Assembly: GCF_003426815.1 (NCBI RefSeq)
Contig: NZ_QKYK01000004.1
Coordinates: forward strand, 124,001-188,000
Reading direction: 5' to 3'
DNA length: 64,000 bases
Source of the DNA: Desertimonas flava
GTDB taxonomy: Bacteria; Actinomycetota; Acidimicrobiia; Acidimicrobiales; Ilumatobacteraceae
Position numbers and translations under genes: made by a program. The notes below the pieces were generated by a model that saw only the letters and a list, made by a program, of their open reading frames with translations, did no database searches and had not been told where the DNA came from. This document shows positions 50,300 to 59,401 of the stretch, one piece after another. Numbering within the stretch: position 1 is the first letter of the stretch; each line of letters begins with the position of its first letter.

Positions 50300-52054
50300 G
50301 TGGAAGAGAACTGGCAACAGGCGCGCCTGATTCCGACCAGCGGGATCAACGGCGCGGAAGAGGCCGAGCGTCGCGCAACATCGGCGCTCCTCGCGGTGAT
50401 GAGTTCGGTGCGTGACTTTGCCCAGACAATCGTCAAGCCGTTGGGCGCTCCAGCAGGACAATTGGCGACGTTCATCGAGGTGCCGTTCGCGCTCGGCGAG
50501 CAACGCGTGTATCCGGACGGACTGCTACGAGCCGCTCGAGGCGGACGGACATGGACGTGCCTCGTCGAGGTAAAGACCGGACCGAACGAACTCGCCCGTC
50601 CGCAGGTTGAGGCGTACCTCGACGTCGCACGAGAACAGGACTTCGACTGTGTGCTGACGATCTCGAACCAGATCGCGCCCGCCCCGGGCGTCCATCCCAT
50701 CGACGTCGACCGCCGCAAGACGAAGAGAGTCGCTCTCCACCATCTGTCGTGGGCCGAGGTAACAGCGTTCGCCGTACAGCACCGCGTTCACCGCGGCGTG
50801 TCCGATCCGGAGCAGGCGTGGATTCTCGGAGAACTCATCCGCTACCTCGAGCATCCGAAATCCGGGGCGATGGACTTCACGGACATGGGCGCAGCGTGGG
50901 TCACTGTGCGCGAGTCCGTCGGAGCCGGCACTCTTCGCGCCACCGACAAAGGCATCGCCGAGGTCGTCTCCCGATGGGAACAGCTCCTCCGCTACACGGC
51001 CCTCCGGCTCGGACGAGAACTCGGCAGCGACGTGCAGGTGCAGCTCTCCCGCAAGGAACTTGCCGACCCGACACTCCGATTCTCATCGCAAGCGCAGTCC
51101 TTGGTCGAACGCGGGGCGCTCTACGGCCAGCTCCGCATCCCGGACGCCGTCGCGCCAATCGACGTCACCGCCGACCTCCGCGCGAATCGGATCACCGCCT
51201 CAGCCGACATCGACGCCCCGCGCGACGGACGCGCCACTACTCGCGTCAACTGGCTGATCCGTCAACTCGCTGACGCGCCCGACGGTCTGAGGGTCGACGC
51301 CTTCGTCGCCAATGCCCGTACGTCGACGAGTGAGCTGCTGCGACTCGTACGACAAGACCCCAACGTCCTGATCACCGACCCAAAGAAGGACCTTCGAACC
51401 TTCCGAGTCGCGATCGCGAGCGCACTCGGCCCGAAGCGAGGAACGGGACGAGGCGGCTTCATCGACAGCGTGCTGACCGCCGTCGACGGCTTCTACGCCC
51501 ATGTACTGCAATCCGTCCGCCCCTGGTCGCCCCGCGCTCCACAGCTCTCCAAGTCGAGCAACGCCGTGGAAGAAGCGGGCATCGACATCACCCCACCGGC
51601 CAAGGACCTCGAAGAACTCGAATCCGAAGACCGCCCACCGACAGGGCCCTCATCTCCGCCGGACGCAGTCCGCGTCGGGGTCGCTGATTCTCCGGCCGAC
51701 GAATCGGAGATCCCCGACCCGACGGACAGCGGTGAACTCGTCACGTGGGACGATGCGCAAGACCGGCTCGATCGAGAGCGATCGTTCGACAGCGTGGACA
51801 CGCACAACACCAACGAGGACCCAGCGAAGGAGACACCGGCCGACGAGTCCCGAGGCAGGGCCGCCGAACTCGACGCCGACCGGGCACCGCACCACGAGAG
51901 GGACGACGACGGGTTGGATACGCCTAGAGAGCGCTTGCGCGACAGTCTGGATCCCGAATCGTCCGCTCCTCAGCAAGCACAAGACAATCCGGCCGAGGTT
52001 TCGAAGCGGGCGGTCACCGCGCAAGCCGGCGGCTGGCCGAACACAAGCACCTAA
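50300..52054 (+). CDS. Conserved actinobacterial protein with PD-(D/E)XK nuclease-like core
   Basis: 584 aa. The first about 190 residues hold the core: RLIPTSGINGAEEAERRATSALLAV, FIEVPF (E60), PDG (D73), LVEVKTG (E90-x-K92), a complete E-PD-ExK pattern, then PQVEAYLDVAREQDFDCVLTISNQI and AWILGELIRYLEHPKSGAMDF. Residues 200-400 form a second, unknown domain. The last about 180 are acidic, Ser/Pro/Asp-rich and probably disordered. PD-(D/E)XK folds are DNA nucleases in repair and restriction. Start GTG 50300 has GGGAG upstream. Neighbour of the HEPN-like gene, in a region flanked by repeats. Function is unproven; I recognise the family as conserved in actinobacteria but not characterised. Confidence 0.82.
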   Translation: MEENWQQARLIPTSGINGAEEAERRATSALLAVMSSVRDFAQTIVKPLGAPAGQLATFIEVPFALGEQRVYPDGLLRAARGGRTWTCLVEVKTGPNELARPQVEAYLDVAREQDFDCVLTISNQIAPAPGVHPIDVDRRKTKRVALHHLSWAEVTAFAVQHRVHRGVSDPEQAWILGELIRYLEHPKSGAMDFTDMGAAWVTVRESVGAGTLRATDKGIAEVVSRWEQLLRYTALRLGRELGSDVQVQLSRKELADPTLRFSSQAQSLVERGALYGQLRIPDAVAPIDVTADLRANRITASADIDAPRDGRATTRVNWLIRQLADAPDGLRVDAFVANARTSTSELLRLVRQDPNVLITDPKKDLRTFRVAIASALGPKRGTGRGGFIDSVLTAVDGFYAHVLQSVRPWSPRAPQLSKSSNAVEEAGIDITPPAKDLEELESEDRPPTGPSSPPDAVRVGVADSPADESEIPDPTDSGELVTWDDAQDRLDRERSFDSVDTHNTNEDPAKETPADESRGRAAELDADRAPHHERDDDGLDTPRERLRDSLDPESSAPQQAQDNPAEVSKRAVTAQAGGWPNTST

Positions 52055-52600
52055 CCGACCACGACGCAGGAGCACGCGCCGCTTCGATGCTCGATGACGA
52101 GCAGGACTCGGAGACTGACGGAGACGTCGCACACTTCGATGGTTCCGCCTCGACGGCCAGCGGCCACGGGTGGGCACGCCACCTCCGTGGAGCGCCCGTG
52201 CGACTCATGTGCCGCGGCGCAGCGCCGACACGTTCACCCGACCCCGCCAACCAGCCCCAGGTTCGCCAGTGGGCTGACCGGTTACTCCCGCCGTTACTCC
52301 CGGCGACGGCATCACAGCCCGTCTAGCTGGTAGTTTGCGCGCCAGCACCGGCTCACGCGGAACCCCTCCCGTTCCGCTTTCAGGTGTGTCTTGCGTCTCC
52401 GGGAGCAACGAGCGCTTCCGACGCATTCCACTTCTGAACAGGCACGTTGTCCGGCTGGCGAGTCGGGTTTCGTGGATGACCCCCGTCGCCCGACGTCGCG
52501 CGGTCGTCCCGTCGGGATACGGTTGATCCCACGGGGCAGTTCTCCGGTGCGATCGTCGCCCGGTTGACGCTCTGGGCCAGTTTCTGGCGAGGAGTCGAAC
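52055..52600. other. Intergenic region with terminator-like hairpin
   Basis: 546 bases with no convincing gene; short frames are Arg/Pro/Thr-rich and lack ribosome sites. It includes the hairpin at 52357-52377. The promoter for the haemolysin III gene should lie in the last 100 bases. Confidence 0.5.
52357..52377 (+). terminator. Terminator-like hairpin
   Basis: GCGGAAC-CCCTCCC-GTTCCGC, a perfect 7-bp stem followed by TTTC. It lies 300 bases after the nuclease-like gene. The short T-run makes it a weak intrinsic terminator candidate. Confidence 0.45.
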
Positions 52601-53278
52601 ATGTCTACCCGGGCACCAGTGCTGGCCTTGATGGATGTTCCTCTCGGGAGCGCCACTCGGCCCCTGTGGCGGGGTCGACTTCACCTGTTCGGCCTCGTTG
52701 CCGCGGTGCCGCTGCTCGTGGTGCTCGCGATCCTGGCCGGCGGAGCGCGGGCTCGTGGTGGGGTCATCGTGTACGCCGTCGGCCTGTGCGCGATGCTCGC
52801 CGTCTCGGTCACGTACCACCGCTGGGTACACACGGTTCGCGCACGCGCCGGATGGCGCCGCGCGGATCACGCGACGATCTACGCCGCGATTGGCGGAACG
52901 TTCACGCCGCTCACGCTCATGGCCTTCGGAACCTCGGTCAGCGTGGTGATGTTGATCATCGTGTGGGGAGCGGCGGCTACCGGCGCTGGCCTCAAGATCG
53001 TTGACTGGCGACACGCCGACCGAGTCGGGGTGTTCCTGTACCTCGGTATCGGCTGGGCGGGCGTGCTGCTCGTCCCGGCGCTGTGGCAACAGGGCGGCGT
53101 CGCTTGTGTCGCGCTGGTGTCTGCCGGCGGGGTGGCCTACACGGTGGGGGCGATCGGATTCGGTCGCCGCTGGCCGACGCTCGGGCCGAGTGTGTTCTCG
53201 TACCACGAGGTGTGGCATGTGTTCACGTTGCTCGCGGCTGGCAGCCATCTTGGCGCGGTGTGGATCGTCGCGACCTGA
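52601..53278 (+). CDS. Haemolysin III / PAQR-family membrane protein
   Basis: 225 aa with seven TM helices. The three conserved metal-site motifs of the PAQR/HlyIII family are present: SVTYHRW (helix 2), RADHATIYAAIGGTF (helix 3) and SYHEVWHVFTLLAAGSH (helix 7), the His residues binding Zn. Bacterial members are putative membrane hydrolases. ATG 52601 has GAGGAG 8 bases upstream. It is a lone gene, convergent with the glycosyltransferase at 53316 (37-base gap). Confidence 0.94.
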   Translation: MSTRAPVLALMDVPLGSATRPLWRGRLHLFGLVAAVPLLVVLAILAGGARARGGVIVYAVGLCAMLAVSVTYHRWVHTVRARAGWRRADHATIYAAIGGTFTPLTLMAFGTSVSVVMLIIVWGAAATGAGLKIVDWRHADRVGVFLYLGIGWAGVLLVPALWQQGGVACVALVSAGGVAYTVGAIGFGRRWPTLGPSVFSYHEVWHVFTLLAAGSHLGAVWIVAT

Positions 53279-53315
53279 TCGGTTACGGAGGCTCCGGTGT
53301 GTCGCCGCAACGTGA

Positions 53316-54347
53316 TCAGCGGCGCGCCAGCACGCCTCGGTACACGTCGACGTACCGGTCGACCATTGTCGCGATGCCGAATCGGCCGCTGGTCGTGGCG
53401 TGGATCGTTGGCCGATCGAGGCCGCCGGCGGCTCCGACTGCCCGTACGGCGTCATCGGCGCCGGTGACGAGGAAGCCGGTGACGGCGTCGTGGATCAGTT
53501 CGGGCATCGATCCTCGGGCGTTGGCGATGACCGGCGTGCCGCAGGCCATCGCCTCGACGACGCTGTATCCGAACGGCTCGTCGAATTCGATCAGGTGGAG
53601 CAGCGCGTGTGCTGCGCCGAGGACCTCGGCCCGGTCGCCGGCCTCGACCGGGCCGAGGTATCGCACGTGCGTCTCGTCGATGTGGGGGGCGACGGCGTCG
53701 CGGAAGTAGTCGGCGTCTTGGATGATTCCGGCGATGTCGAGACGGCGGCCGGTTCGGCGGGCGACCTCGATCGCGTGGTGCGTCCCCTTGTGGGGATGGA
53801 TGCGGCCGAAGAACACGAGGTGATCGCCGGGGTCGGGGTGGACGCGGAACCCTTCGACGTCGATGCCGTGGTGGATCGTCGCTGCGTAATGCAGCGCCGG
53901 GTGGCGATCGGCGTCGCTGATCGCCACGTATGTCGTGGTCGCGTCGTACCGCTCGTAGACGGGGACGATCACCGGCGACGAAAAGCCGTGGATGGTGGTG
54001 ACGACCGGCGTCGCCACGAGGCCGCTGTAGGTGAGAGGGAGGAAGTCGAAGCCGTTGTGGATCACGTCGAAGTCGGCTGCTCGCTCGAACACGGCGGCGA
54101 TGTGGAGGCACTCGGCGACCTTGGGGTCGATCGACGGGTCGTCGGACCAGCCGTGGCGGGACGTCCCGTGCAGCTCGGCTGACGTCAGCGAGTCTGCCGT
54201 CGCGAACAAGGTCACCTCATGCCCGGCGGCGACCAGCCCGTCGGCGAGCAACGACGCGAAGAGTTCCCAGGGACCATAGTGACGCGGCGGTGTGCGCCAG
54301 GCGATGGGTGCGAGTACCGCGACTCGCAGCGGCGACGTGGCGGACAC
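53316..54347 (-). CDS. GT4-family glycosyltransferase
   Basis: A 343-aa GT-B fold glycosyltransferase. N-terminal RVAVLAPIAWRTPPRHYGPWELFASLLADGLVAAGHEVTLFAT, middle VVTTIHGFSSP, and the C-terminal nucleotide-sugar site VFFGRIHPHKG plus EPFGYSVVEAMACGTPVIA (the E-x7-E retaining motif). The RxPPxxYGPWE opening is typical of the actinobacterial/cyanobacterial mannosyl- or glucosyltransferase subgroup. It is divergent from the second glycosyltransferase; the two probably build a glycan or compatible solute together with the GH130 enzyme. Confidence 0.93.
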   Translation of the reverse strand: MSATSPLRVAVLAPIAWRTPPRHYGPWELFASLLADGLVAAGHEVTLFATADSLTSAELHGTSRHGWSDDPSIDPKVAECLHIAAVFERAADFDVIHNGFDFLPLTYSGLVATPVVTTIHGFSSPVIVPVYERYDATTTYVAISDADRHPALHYAATIHHGIDVEGFRVHPDPGDHLVFFGRIHPHKGTHHAIEVARRTGRRLDIAGIIQDADYFRDAVAPHIDETHVRYLGPVEAGDRAEVLGAAHALLHLIEFDEPFGYSVVEAMACGTPVIANARGSMPELIHDAVTGFLVTGADDAVRAVGAAGGLDRPTIHATTSGRFGIATMVDRYVDVYRGVLARR

Positions 54348-54520
54348 GCCGTGCCGGGGGAGAGAGATACCCGAAGGCTACCGACCACCTGCGCCAGCGC
54401 CGGGGTACAGTGGACATCACCTCTTGGAAGAGTCGCCTCGCTTGGGCTGGACGGCCATTGTGGCTCTGTCGCCCTTCGCAGGCCCGACGCCTCGACCGAG
54501 CCGATCTCAGGAGCTCAGTC

Positions 54521-55696
54521 GTGTACACCATCAACACCGTCCCGTCGCTCGAGCCGGCGGGTGCGCCGGTGCGCACGTTCGGACTCCTCTCGACCTTCCC
54601 ACCGACGCCGTGTGGCATTGCCACGTTCGCAGCGGCGCTCGCGTCAGCGCTCACCGCGCAGGGTGCTTCGGTGAGCGTCGTTCGCTGTGGGCCGTCTCCT
54701 GCGCTGGAGGACCCGGTCGTGACCGTTGCCCTCGTCGACGGGTCGCCCGAGCAACTCGAGAGCGCCGCAGCGGCCCTGAATGCCACCGACGTTGCCATCG
54801 TTCAGCATGAATACGGGCTGTACGACGGCCCCGACGGCGAGTCCGTGCTGGCACTCATCGACCGTATCGACATCCCGGTCGTGGTCGTCGCGCACACCGT
54901 GCTCGCCGAGCCGACCACGAACCAGCGCCGCGTGTTGGCCGGCGTCTGTGAGAGGGCACGGCTGATCGTCGTGATGACCGAGACGGCGCGCGATCGCCTC
55001 ATCGCTCTGTACGACCTCGCCGGCCCCAAGGTGGTCACGATTCCGCATGGCGCGGCCACGCCAGGCGCGGCCCCGGTCGTCCGCTCGTCGGTATCCCTGT
55101 CGCCGCGGGTGCTCACGTGGGGCCTGCTCGGTCCGGGGAAGGGCATCGAATGGGCAATCGACGCGATGTGCCTCCTCGCCGATCTCTGGCCCACCCCGAA
55201 CTATCTCGTGGCCGGGGCCACCCATCCCAAGGTGCTCGAACGGTCCGGCGAGACATACCGGCAGATGCTCGTCCGGCGCGTCGAAGCGGCACCCCGGCGA
55301 CCCTGGGTGTCGTTCGACGACACCTACCGAGACCTGGCGGGCCTCAACGCGCTGATCCAATCGGCCGACGTCGTGGTGCTGCCCTACGACTCCGCAGATC
55401 AGGTGACGTCCGGCGTGCTCGTCGACGCCGTCGCCGCCGGCCGGCCCGTCGTCGCCACGGCCTTTCCACACGCGATCGAGCTGCTCTCGACCGGCGCCGG
55501 CATCGTGGTGCCCCAGCGCGACCCCGCCGCACTCGCCGACGCGATCCGCACCGTGATCACCGAGCCCGGCGCCGCCGCCGCCATGGCCGCCGAGGCGCGG
55601 CGGCTGGCCCCGCAACTGTCGTGGTCGTCCGTCGCCCGCCGCTACGACGACGTCGCCCGGCGGCTCGTCTCCACGCGTCAGGTCCCGCTGCGATGA
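54521..55696 (+). CDS. GT4-like glycosyltransferase
   Basis: About 391 aa. N-terminal GLLSTFPPTPCGIATFAAALASAL (acceptor-domain glycine loop), VAIVQHEYGLYDGPDG, VVVVAHTVL; C-terminal TWGLLGPGKGIEWAIDAMCLL and LPYDSADQVTSGVLVDAVAAGRPVVAT. The usual E-x7-E has TSGVLVDA instead, so donor binding may differ. GTG 54521 has CAGGAG 8 bases upstream; longer frames overlap the opposite gene and lack a site. Overlaps the next gene by ATGA. First gene of the five-gene plus-strand glycan operon (54521-58695). Confidence 0.9.
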   Translation: MYTINTVPSLEPAGAPVRTFGLLSTFPPTPCGIATFAAALASALTAQGASVSVVRCGPSPALEDPVVTVALVDGSPEQLESAAAALNATDVAIVQHEYGLYDGPDGESVLALIDRIDIPVVVVAHTVLAEPTTNQRRVLAGVCERARLIVVMTETARDRLIALYDLAGPKVVTIPHGAATPGAAPVVRSSVSLSPRVLTWGLLGPGKGIEWAIDAMCLLADLWPTPNYLVAGATHPKVLERSGETYRQMLVRRVEAAPRRPWVSFDDTYRDLAGLNALIQSADVVVLPYDSADQVTSGVLVDAVAAGRPVVATAFPHAIELLSTGAGIVVPQRDPAALADAIRTVITEPGAAAAMAAEARRLAPQLSWSSVARRYDDVARRLVSTRQVPLR

Positions 55697-56727
55697 CGGG
55701 ACCTCCACTCGACCACCTGCTCGCAATGAGCGATGGCATCGGCCTGTTCGAGCACGCCGAGTTCACCGAACCGCGCGCGACGCACGGGTACTGCACCGAC
55801 GACGTCGCCCGCCTGCTGGTCGTGATGCTTCGACAATCGCCAGACGACGCCACAGCGCGAGTGCTCGCGCGGCTCGCGTTCCGGTTCCTCGCCGACTCGC
55901 AAGGCACCACCGGCCGAACCCGCAACCGTCGCGCCGCCGGCGGTCGGTGGCGTGGACGCCACGGTGTGGAGGACTGCTGGGGACGCAGCCTCTGGGCGTT
56001 CGGGTCGGCAGCCCGCCGCGCCCCCGAGCAGTGGATGCGCCAGGGCGGTATGTCGTACTTCGGTCACGGCGCGGCCCGTCGCTCGCCACATCGACGGGCG
56101 ATGGCGTTCGCCGCACTGGGCGCTGCGGAGGTCGTGGCAGTGTTCCCGCGACACGTCCCGTCCCGTCGGCTCTTGGCTGACGCCGTCGTCGCCATCGGTC
56201 GACCGTCAGCCGACGTTGTTTGGCCGTGGCCGGAAGAGCGGCTCCGCTACGCGAACGCCGCGCTGCCGGAGGCCCTGATCGCGGCCGGCGACGCGCTCGG
56301 GCGGACCGACGTCATCGACGACGGGCTGTCCCTGCTCGCGTGGCTGCTGGACCACGAGACGCTCGACGGTCATCTGTCGCCGACCCCCGTCGGCGGGCGC
56401 GGCCCCGGCGACGCGGCCCCGGCGTTCGACCAACAGCCGATCGAGGTGGCAGCGATGGCAGACGCATGCGCCAGGGCGGCCACGGTGACCGGTGACCCGA
56501 TGTGGATCCGTGGCGTGGACATGGCGGTGCTCTGGTTCGAGGGCGACAACGACGCGAGCGCGGTGATGTGGGACCCCATCACGGGCGGAGGGTTCGACGG
56601 GCTCGAGGCAACCGGCGTCAACCGCAATCAAGGGGCCGAGTCGACGCTCGCCCTCGTCTCGACGATGCAGTACGCGGTAAGTCCGAGGGACGGCACGGAC
56701 GCCGTCGAGGAGGAAGTGTCATGCTGA
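55693..56727 (+). CDS. (alpha/alpha)6-toroid-like glycan enzyme
   Basis: 344 aa, helical, with repeated motifs of six-hairpin glycosidase-like proteins: ATHGYCTDDVARLLVVMLRQSP, EDCWGRSLWAFGSAARRAP, WPWPEERLRYANAALPEALIAAG, FDQQPIEVAAMADACARAATVTG, GGGFDGLEATGVNRNQGAESTLALV. Homologues are commonly found fused to, or beside, GT4 enzymes and GH130 genes. The WPWPEE and NRNQGAEST segments probably line the active site. Overlaps the upstream glycosyltransferase (ATGA) and the next gene by 7 bases. Hydrolase or phosphorylase activity is unverified. Confidence 0.85.
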   Translation: MTGPPLDHLLAMSDGIGLFEHAEFTEPRATHGYCTDDVARLLVVMLRQSPDDATARVLARLAFRFLADSQGTTGRTRNRRAAGGRWRGRHGVEDCWGRSLWAFGSAARRAPEQWMRQGGMSYFGHGAARRSPHRRAMAFAALGAAEVVAVFPRHVPSRRLLADAVVAIGRPSADVVWPWPEERLRYANAALPEALIAAGDALGRTDVIDDGLSLLAWLLDHETLDGHLSPTPVGGRGPGDAAPAFDQQPIEVAAMADACARAATVTGDPMWIRGVDMAVLWFEGDNDASAVMWDPITGGGFDGLEATGVNRNQGAESTLALVSTMQYAVSPRDGTDAVEEEVSC

Positions 56728-57011
56728 GGCTCGAGTGGAACGCCCTGCGGCCTGGAGACCGCGTGGCGGTCCACGATGACGACGCCGTCGGTTTTCCGCT
56801 GTGCGACGGCGTCGTCGCGATCGTTCAACCGACTCGCGGAGCGAACGATGTCGGCATCCGTCTCGAACGTGACGGACCGACCTCTGCCGTCGTGCGACCC
56901 CGCCGCCTGGCCGTGCACCTCGCGCCGATCGACCCGATGCGGTGGTGCTGGCGCTGCGATGTGACGGATCGACGGGATCCCCCGGTCCTCGCGCAGGGCG
57001 TTCGACGATGA
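56721..57011 (+). CDS. Small beta-rich protein with a CxxC end
   Basis: 96 aa. Strong ribosome site (GAGGAGGAA) 6 bases before the ATG. The protein reads as a small beta-barrel (LEWNALRPGDRVAVHDDD, VGIRLERDGPTSAVVRPRRLAVHL) with WCWRC (CxxC) near its C-terminal third. No named family. It sits between the toroid-like enzyme and a DUF4177-like protein with overlaps on both sides, so it belongs to the glycan operon; a small regulatory or assembly role is a guess. Confidence 0.7.
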   Translation: MLRLEWNALRPGDRVAVHDDDAVGFPLCDGVVAIVQPTRGANDVGIRLERDGPTSAVVRPRRLAVHLAPIDPMRWCWRCDVTDRRDPPVLAQGVRR

Positions 57012-57220
57012 GCGTCGAGCGTTGGGAGTATCTCATCGTCTCATTGCCGGTACTGGGCGCTGCCAAGCTGGCCCCCGGCGGCTCGGCCGCCGTCGCCGTG
57101 CTGAATCGAGAGGGAGCCCAAGGCTGGGATGCCGTGAGCACCGAACTCCTGGCGGACGGGACGATCGCCGTGCTCTTGAAGCGGCCACTTCTCGACACCC
57201 CCGTCACCGTCGGCCGATGA
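57008..57220 (+). CDS. Small DUF4177-like protein
   Basis: 70 aa: VERWEYLIVSLPV, then AVAVLNREGAQGWDAVSTELLADGTIAVLLKRP. The LNxxGxxGW pattern followed by a final beta strand is the DUF4177 signature. Function is unknown across the family. ATG overlaps the upstream stop by 4 bases and its own stop overlaps the GH130 gene, so it is translated as part of the operon. Confidence 0.8.
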   Translation: MSVERWEYLIVSLPVLGAAKLAPGGSAAVAVLNREGAQGWDAVSTELLADGTIAVLLKRPLLDTPVTVGR

Positions 57221-58695
57221 ACCAGCCGCCGGTCCCGATCACCGACAGCAACATTGAACTCGAGCCGGACCCCAACCGCGTCATCCTGCGCTTCTTCGCG
57301 CCCGGCCTCGAAGACGCCGGACCGGGCGATTCACGCGCCGCACAGGTGATCGCCCGCATCCGTGCGCTCAGCGATATCGACGCCGCCGACGCCATGCGAT
57401 CGCTCGAAGAGCGCTTCTCCGCACGCCACACCGACTTGACCGAGACGTTCGACCGACACGCCACCCTCGCCGGTTGTCGCAGCGCGACCGATCCCTCACC
57501 GCAGCGCAGCCGGCTCCTCGGAGCCACGTTCACGCACGAGTACGCGATCGAGGCGGCCGCCCTCTGCAACCCGTCGATCGTCGCCCATCCCCTCCAGCCG
57601 GACAACGGCGAGGTCGCCTTCGTCCTCAGCACTCGCGGGATCGGGGAGGGTCACCGATCGTCGATCGGATTCAGGACCGGCGCGATCGCCACAGATGGAC
57701 GGATCCGCATCGACCCACCGGGCCCACGGCCCCGGACGGCGGACGCCGAGCCGACGACCCACCACCGCGGGGTGCTCCATCGAAAACTGCGGGCACTGAA
57801 CGACGACCACGAGAACGCTGCATTCGTCCTCAATTCCCTTCCCGAACACTTCAGCGACGACCAACTCCGCCAGCGACTCGCCGCACTCGCCGCCGACGCC
57901 GCCACGCGCCGACACACGACGACCACGATCGCCAACCTCGAGCTGCTCGCCCAGTGCTCCTACCGCGTCGAATTCCCGCCGTCGAGCGACTTGTCCGAGC
58001 GAGTGCTCTGGCCGCAGTCTCCGGTCGAGACACACGGCATGGAAGACGCCCGCTTCGTCGAGATCACCGACGGCAGCGCTCCGCGCTACTGCGCGACCTA
58101 CACGGCGTACGACGGGTCGACGATCAACCAGAACCTTCTGACGACCGAGGACTTCGTATCCTTCGAGATGTCGCCGATGGCAGGACCGGCGGCCCACGGT
58201 AAAGGCCTGGCACTCTTCCCGCGACGCGTCGGCGGCCGCTTCGTCGCCCTGTCGCGCGCCGATCGCGAAACCAACTCGATCGCCTACTCCGACGACCTGC
58301 GATGCTGGGACTCGGCCACGACCATCCAGACCCCGCGACGGGCCTGGGAGGCGCTACAGCTCGGCAACTGCGGCTCGCCGATCGAGACAGCCGAAGGCTG
58401 GTTGGTCCTGACCCACGGCGTCGGCCCGATGCGGACCTACTCGATCGCAGCGATCCTGCTCGACCTTCACGAGCCACACCGTGTGCTCGGCTCACTCGAG
58501 CAGCCGCTCCTCACCCCGCCCGCCGACCGACCAGGCGGCTACGTCCCCAACGTCGTGTACACGTGCGGTGCCCTCGCGGTCGGGGACCTCCTCGTGATCC
58601 CACACGGCATCGGCGACCGCACGATCGCCGTGGCCACGCTCTCGCTCAGCGCCCTCCTCGGTGCGATTCAACCGCCGCCACACACCCAGACCTAG
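57217..58695 (+). CDS. GH130 family phosphorylase/mannosidase-like enzyme
   Basis: 492 aa. The beta-propeller core begins near residue 100: AALCNPSIV, GEGHRSSIGFRTG, SETHGMEDARFVEI (the GMED catalytic Asp region), YTAYDG, GPAAHGKGLALFPRRVGGRFVALSRADRE, WEALQLGNCGSPIETAEGWLVLTHGVGPMRTYSI and PGGYVPNVVYTCG. GH130 enzymes phosphorolyse or hydrolyse beta-mannosides; this longer form with an N-terminal helical extension resembles the 1,2-beta-oligomannan phosphorylase branch. With two glycosyltransferases and a toroid-like protein it suggests synthesis and turnover of a mannose-containing glycan. The substrate is inferred. Confidence 0.92.
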   Translation: MNQPPVPITDSNIELEPDPNRVILRFFAPGLEDAGPGDSRAAQVIARIRALSDIDAADAMRSLEERFSARHTDLTETFDRHATLAGCRSATDPSPQRSRLLGATFTHEYAIEAAALCNPSIVAHPLQPDNGEVAFVLSTRGIGEGHRSSIGFRTGAIATDGRIRIDPPGPRPRTADAEPTTHHRGVLHRKLRALNDDHENAAFVLNSLPEHFSDDQLRQRLAALAADAATRRHTTTTIANLELLAQCSYRVEFPPSSDLSERVLWPQSPVETHGMEDARFVEITDGSAPRYCATYTAYDGSTINQNLLTTEDFVSFEMSPMAGPAAHGKGLALFPRRVGGRFVALSRADRETNSIAYSDDLRCWDSATTIQTPRRAWEALQLGNCGSPIETAEGWLVLTHGVGPMRTYSIAAILLDLHEPHRVLGSLEQPLLTPPADRPGGYVPNVVYTCGALAVGDLLVIPHGIGDRTIAVATLSLSALLGAIQPPPHTQT

Positions 58696-59401
58696 TCCGC
58701 TCAGACTCACCATCCTCGCAAGTTGCCTCCTCGTTCGGGCGCCGAAGCAGCCCCTAGGCAGAGGCGTGGGCACCACGACAACCCTTCCCGCTTGTTCTCC
58801 CAGCCGTCGTCGCCTTGCACGGCGTGAAGAGGCGGCTTCGCCATCGAATCCCTCTCCCAAGAGCGCCGACCCACCGATCGCGACGCGGAGTCACCCGCCC
58901 GACCGGACACTCAAGCGGCCGTTGCGTTCAGGCGGTGCCGCAATCGCCGGTGCCCGATGACACGCCGATTCGGCGAGCACGACGGCCCTCCGGCATGGGA
59001 TCATGTGCGACGTCGCCCTCGACCCCCGGTTCCCCCACCGGTGCGGGTCGGGGGCGACCAAACCGTTCCCGCACCCGAGACCGGCAGGGCGGAAGCTTCC
59101 GCTCCACGTGCCCTGCCGTCTCGTCCCGCCAACCCCCTGCGGCGGGAAGGACCGAACGTTACTCGATCCGGGTGACCTCGGAATCCACGACGGGAACGGC
59201 CCCCTCGATCGTCCACTCGACTCGTCGAGCCGGAACTCTGCTCGACGACTGGACCGCCCTCAACGCCGACCACATCCGGATCCAACGGCGGCTGATCGCC
59301 GACCACCGCGCGCCGCTCGAAGGACGAACGAGACCACGCACGCGAGCACCACCAAGCCGACCGGCAGGCGCACGCCACCCCGCAGTGAGGTCCTTGCGGC
59401 G
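58696..59401. other. Intergenic region between glycan operon and HYR protein gene
   Basis: 706 bases. Short plus-strand frames exist: one from ATG 58957 (72 codons, RRFGEHDGPPAWDHV) and a protein-like segment at about 59160-59340 (LLDDWTALNADHIRIQRRLIADHRAPLEG). Neither has a convincing start plus family, so I leave them unannotated. No terminator with a T-run is seen between these convergent genes. Confidence 0.4.

Noticed and set aside
52205-53455. 416-codon minus-strand frame across the haemolysin III gene
   Set aside because: His/Arg/Asp-rich antisense frame; the plus strand shows all three PAQR motifs.
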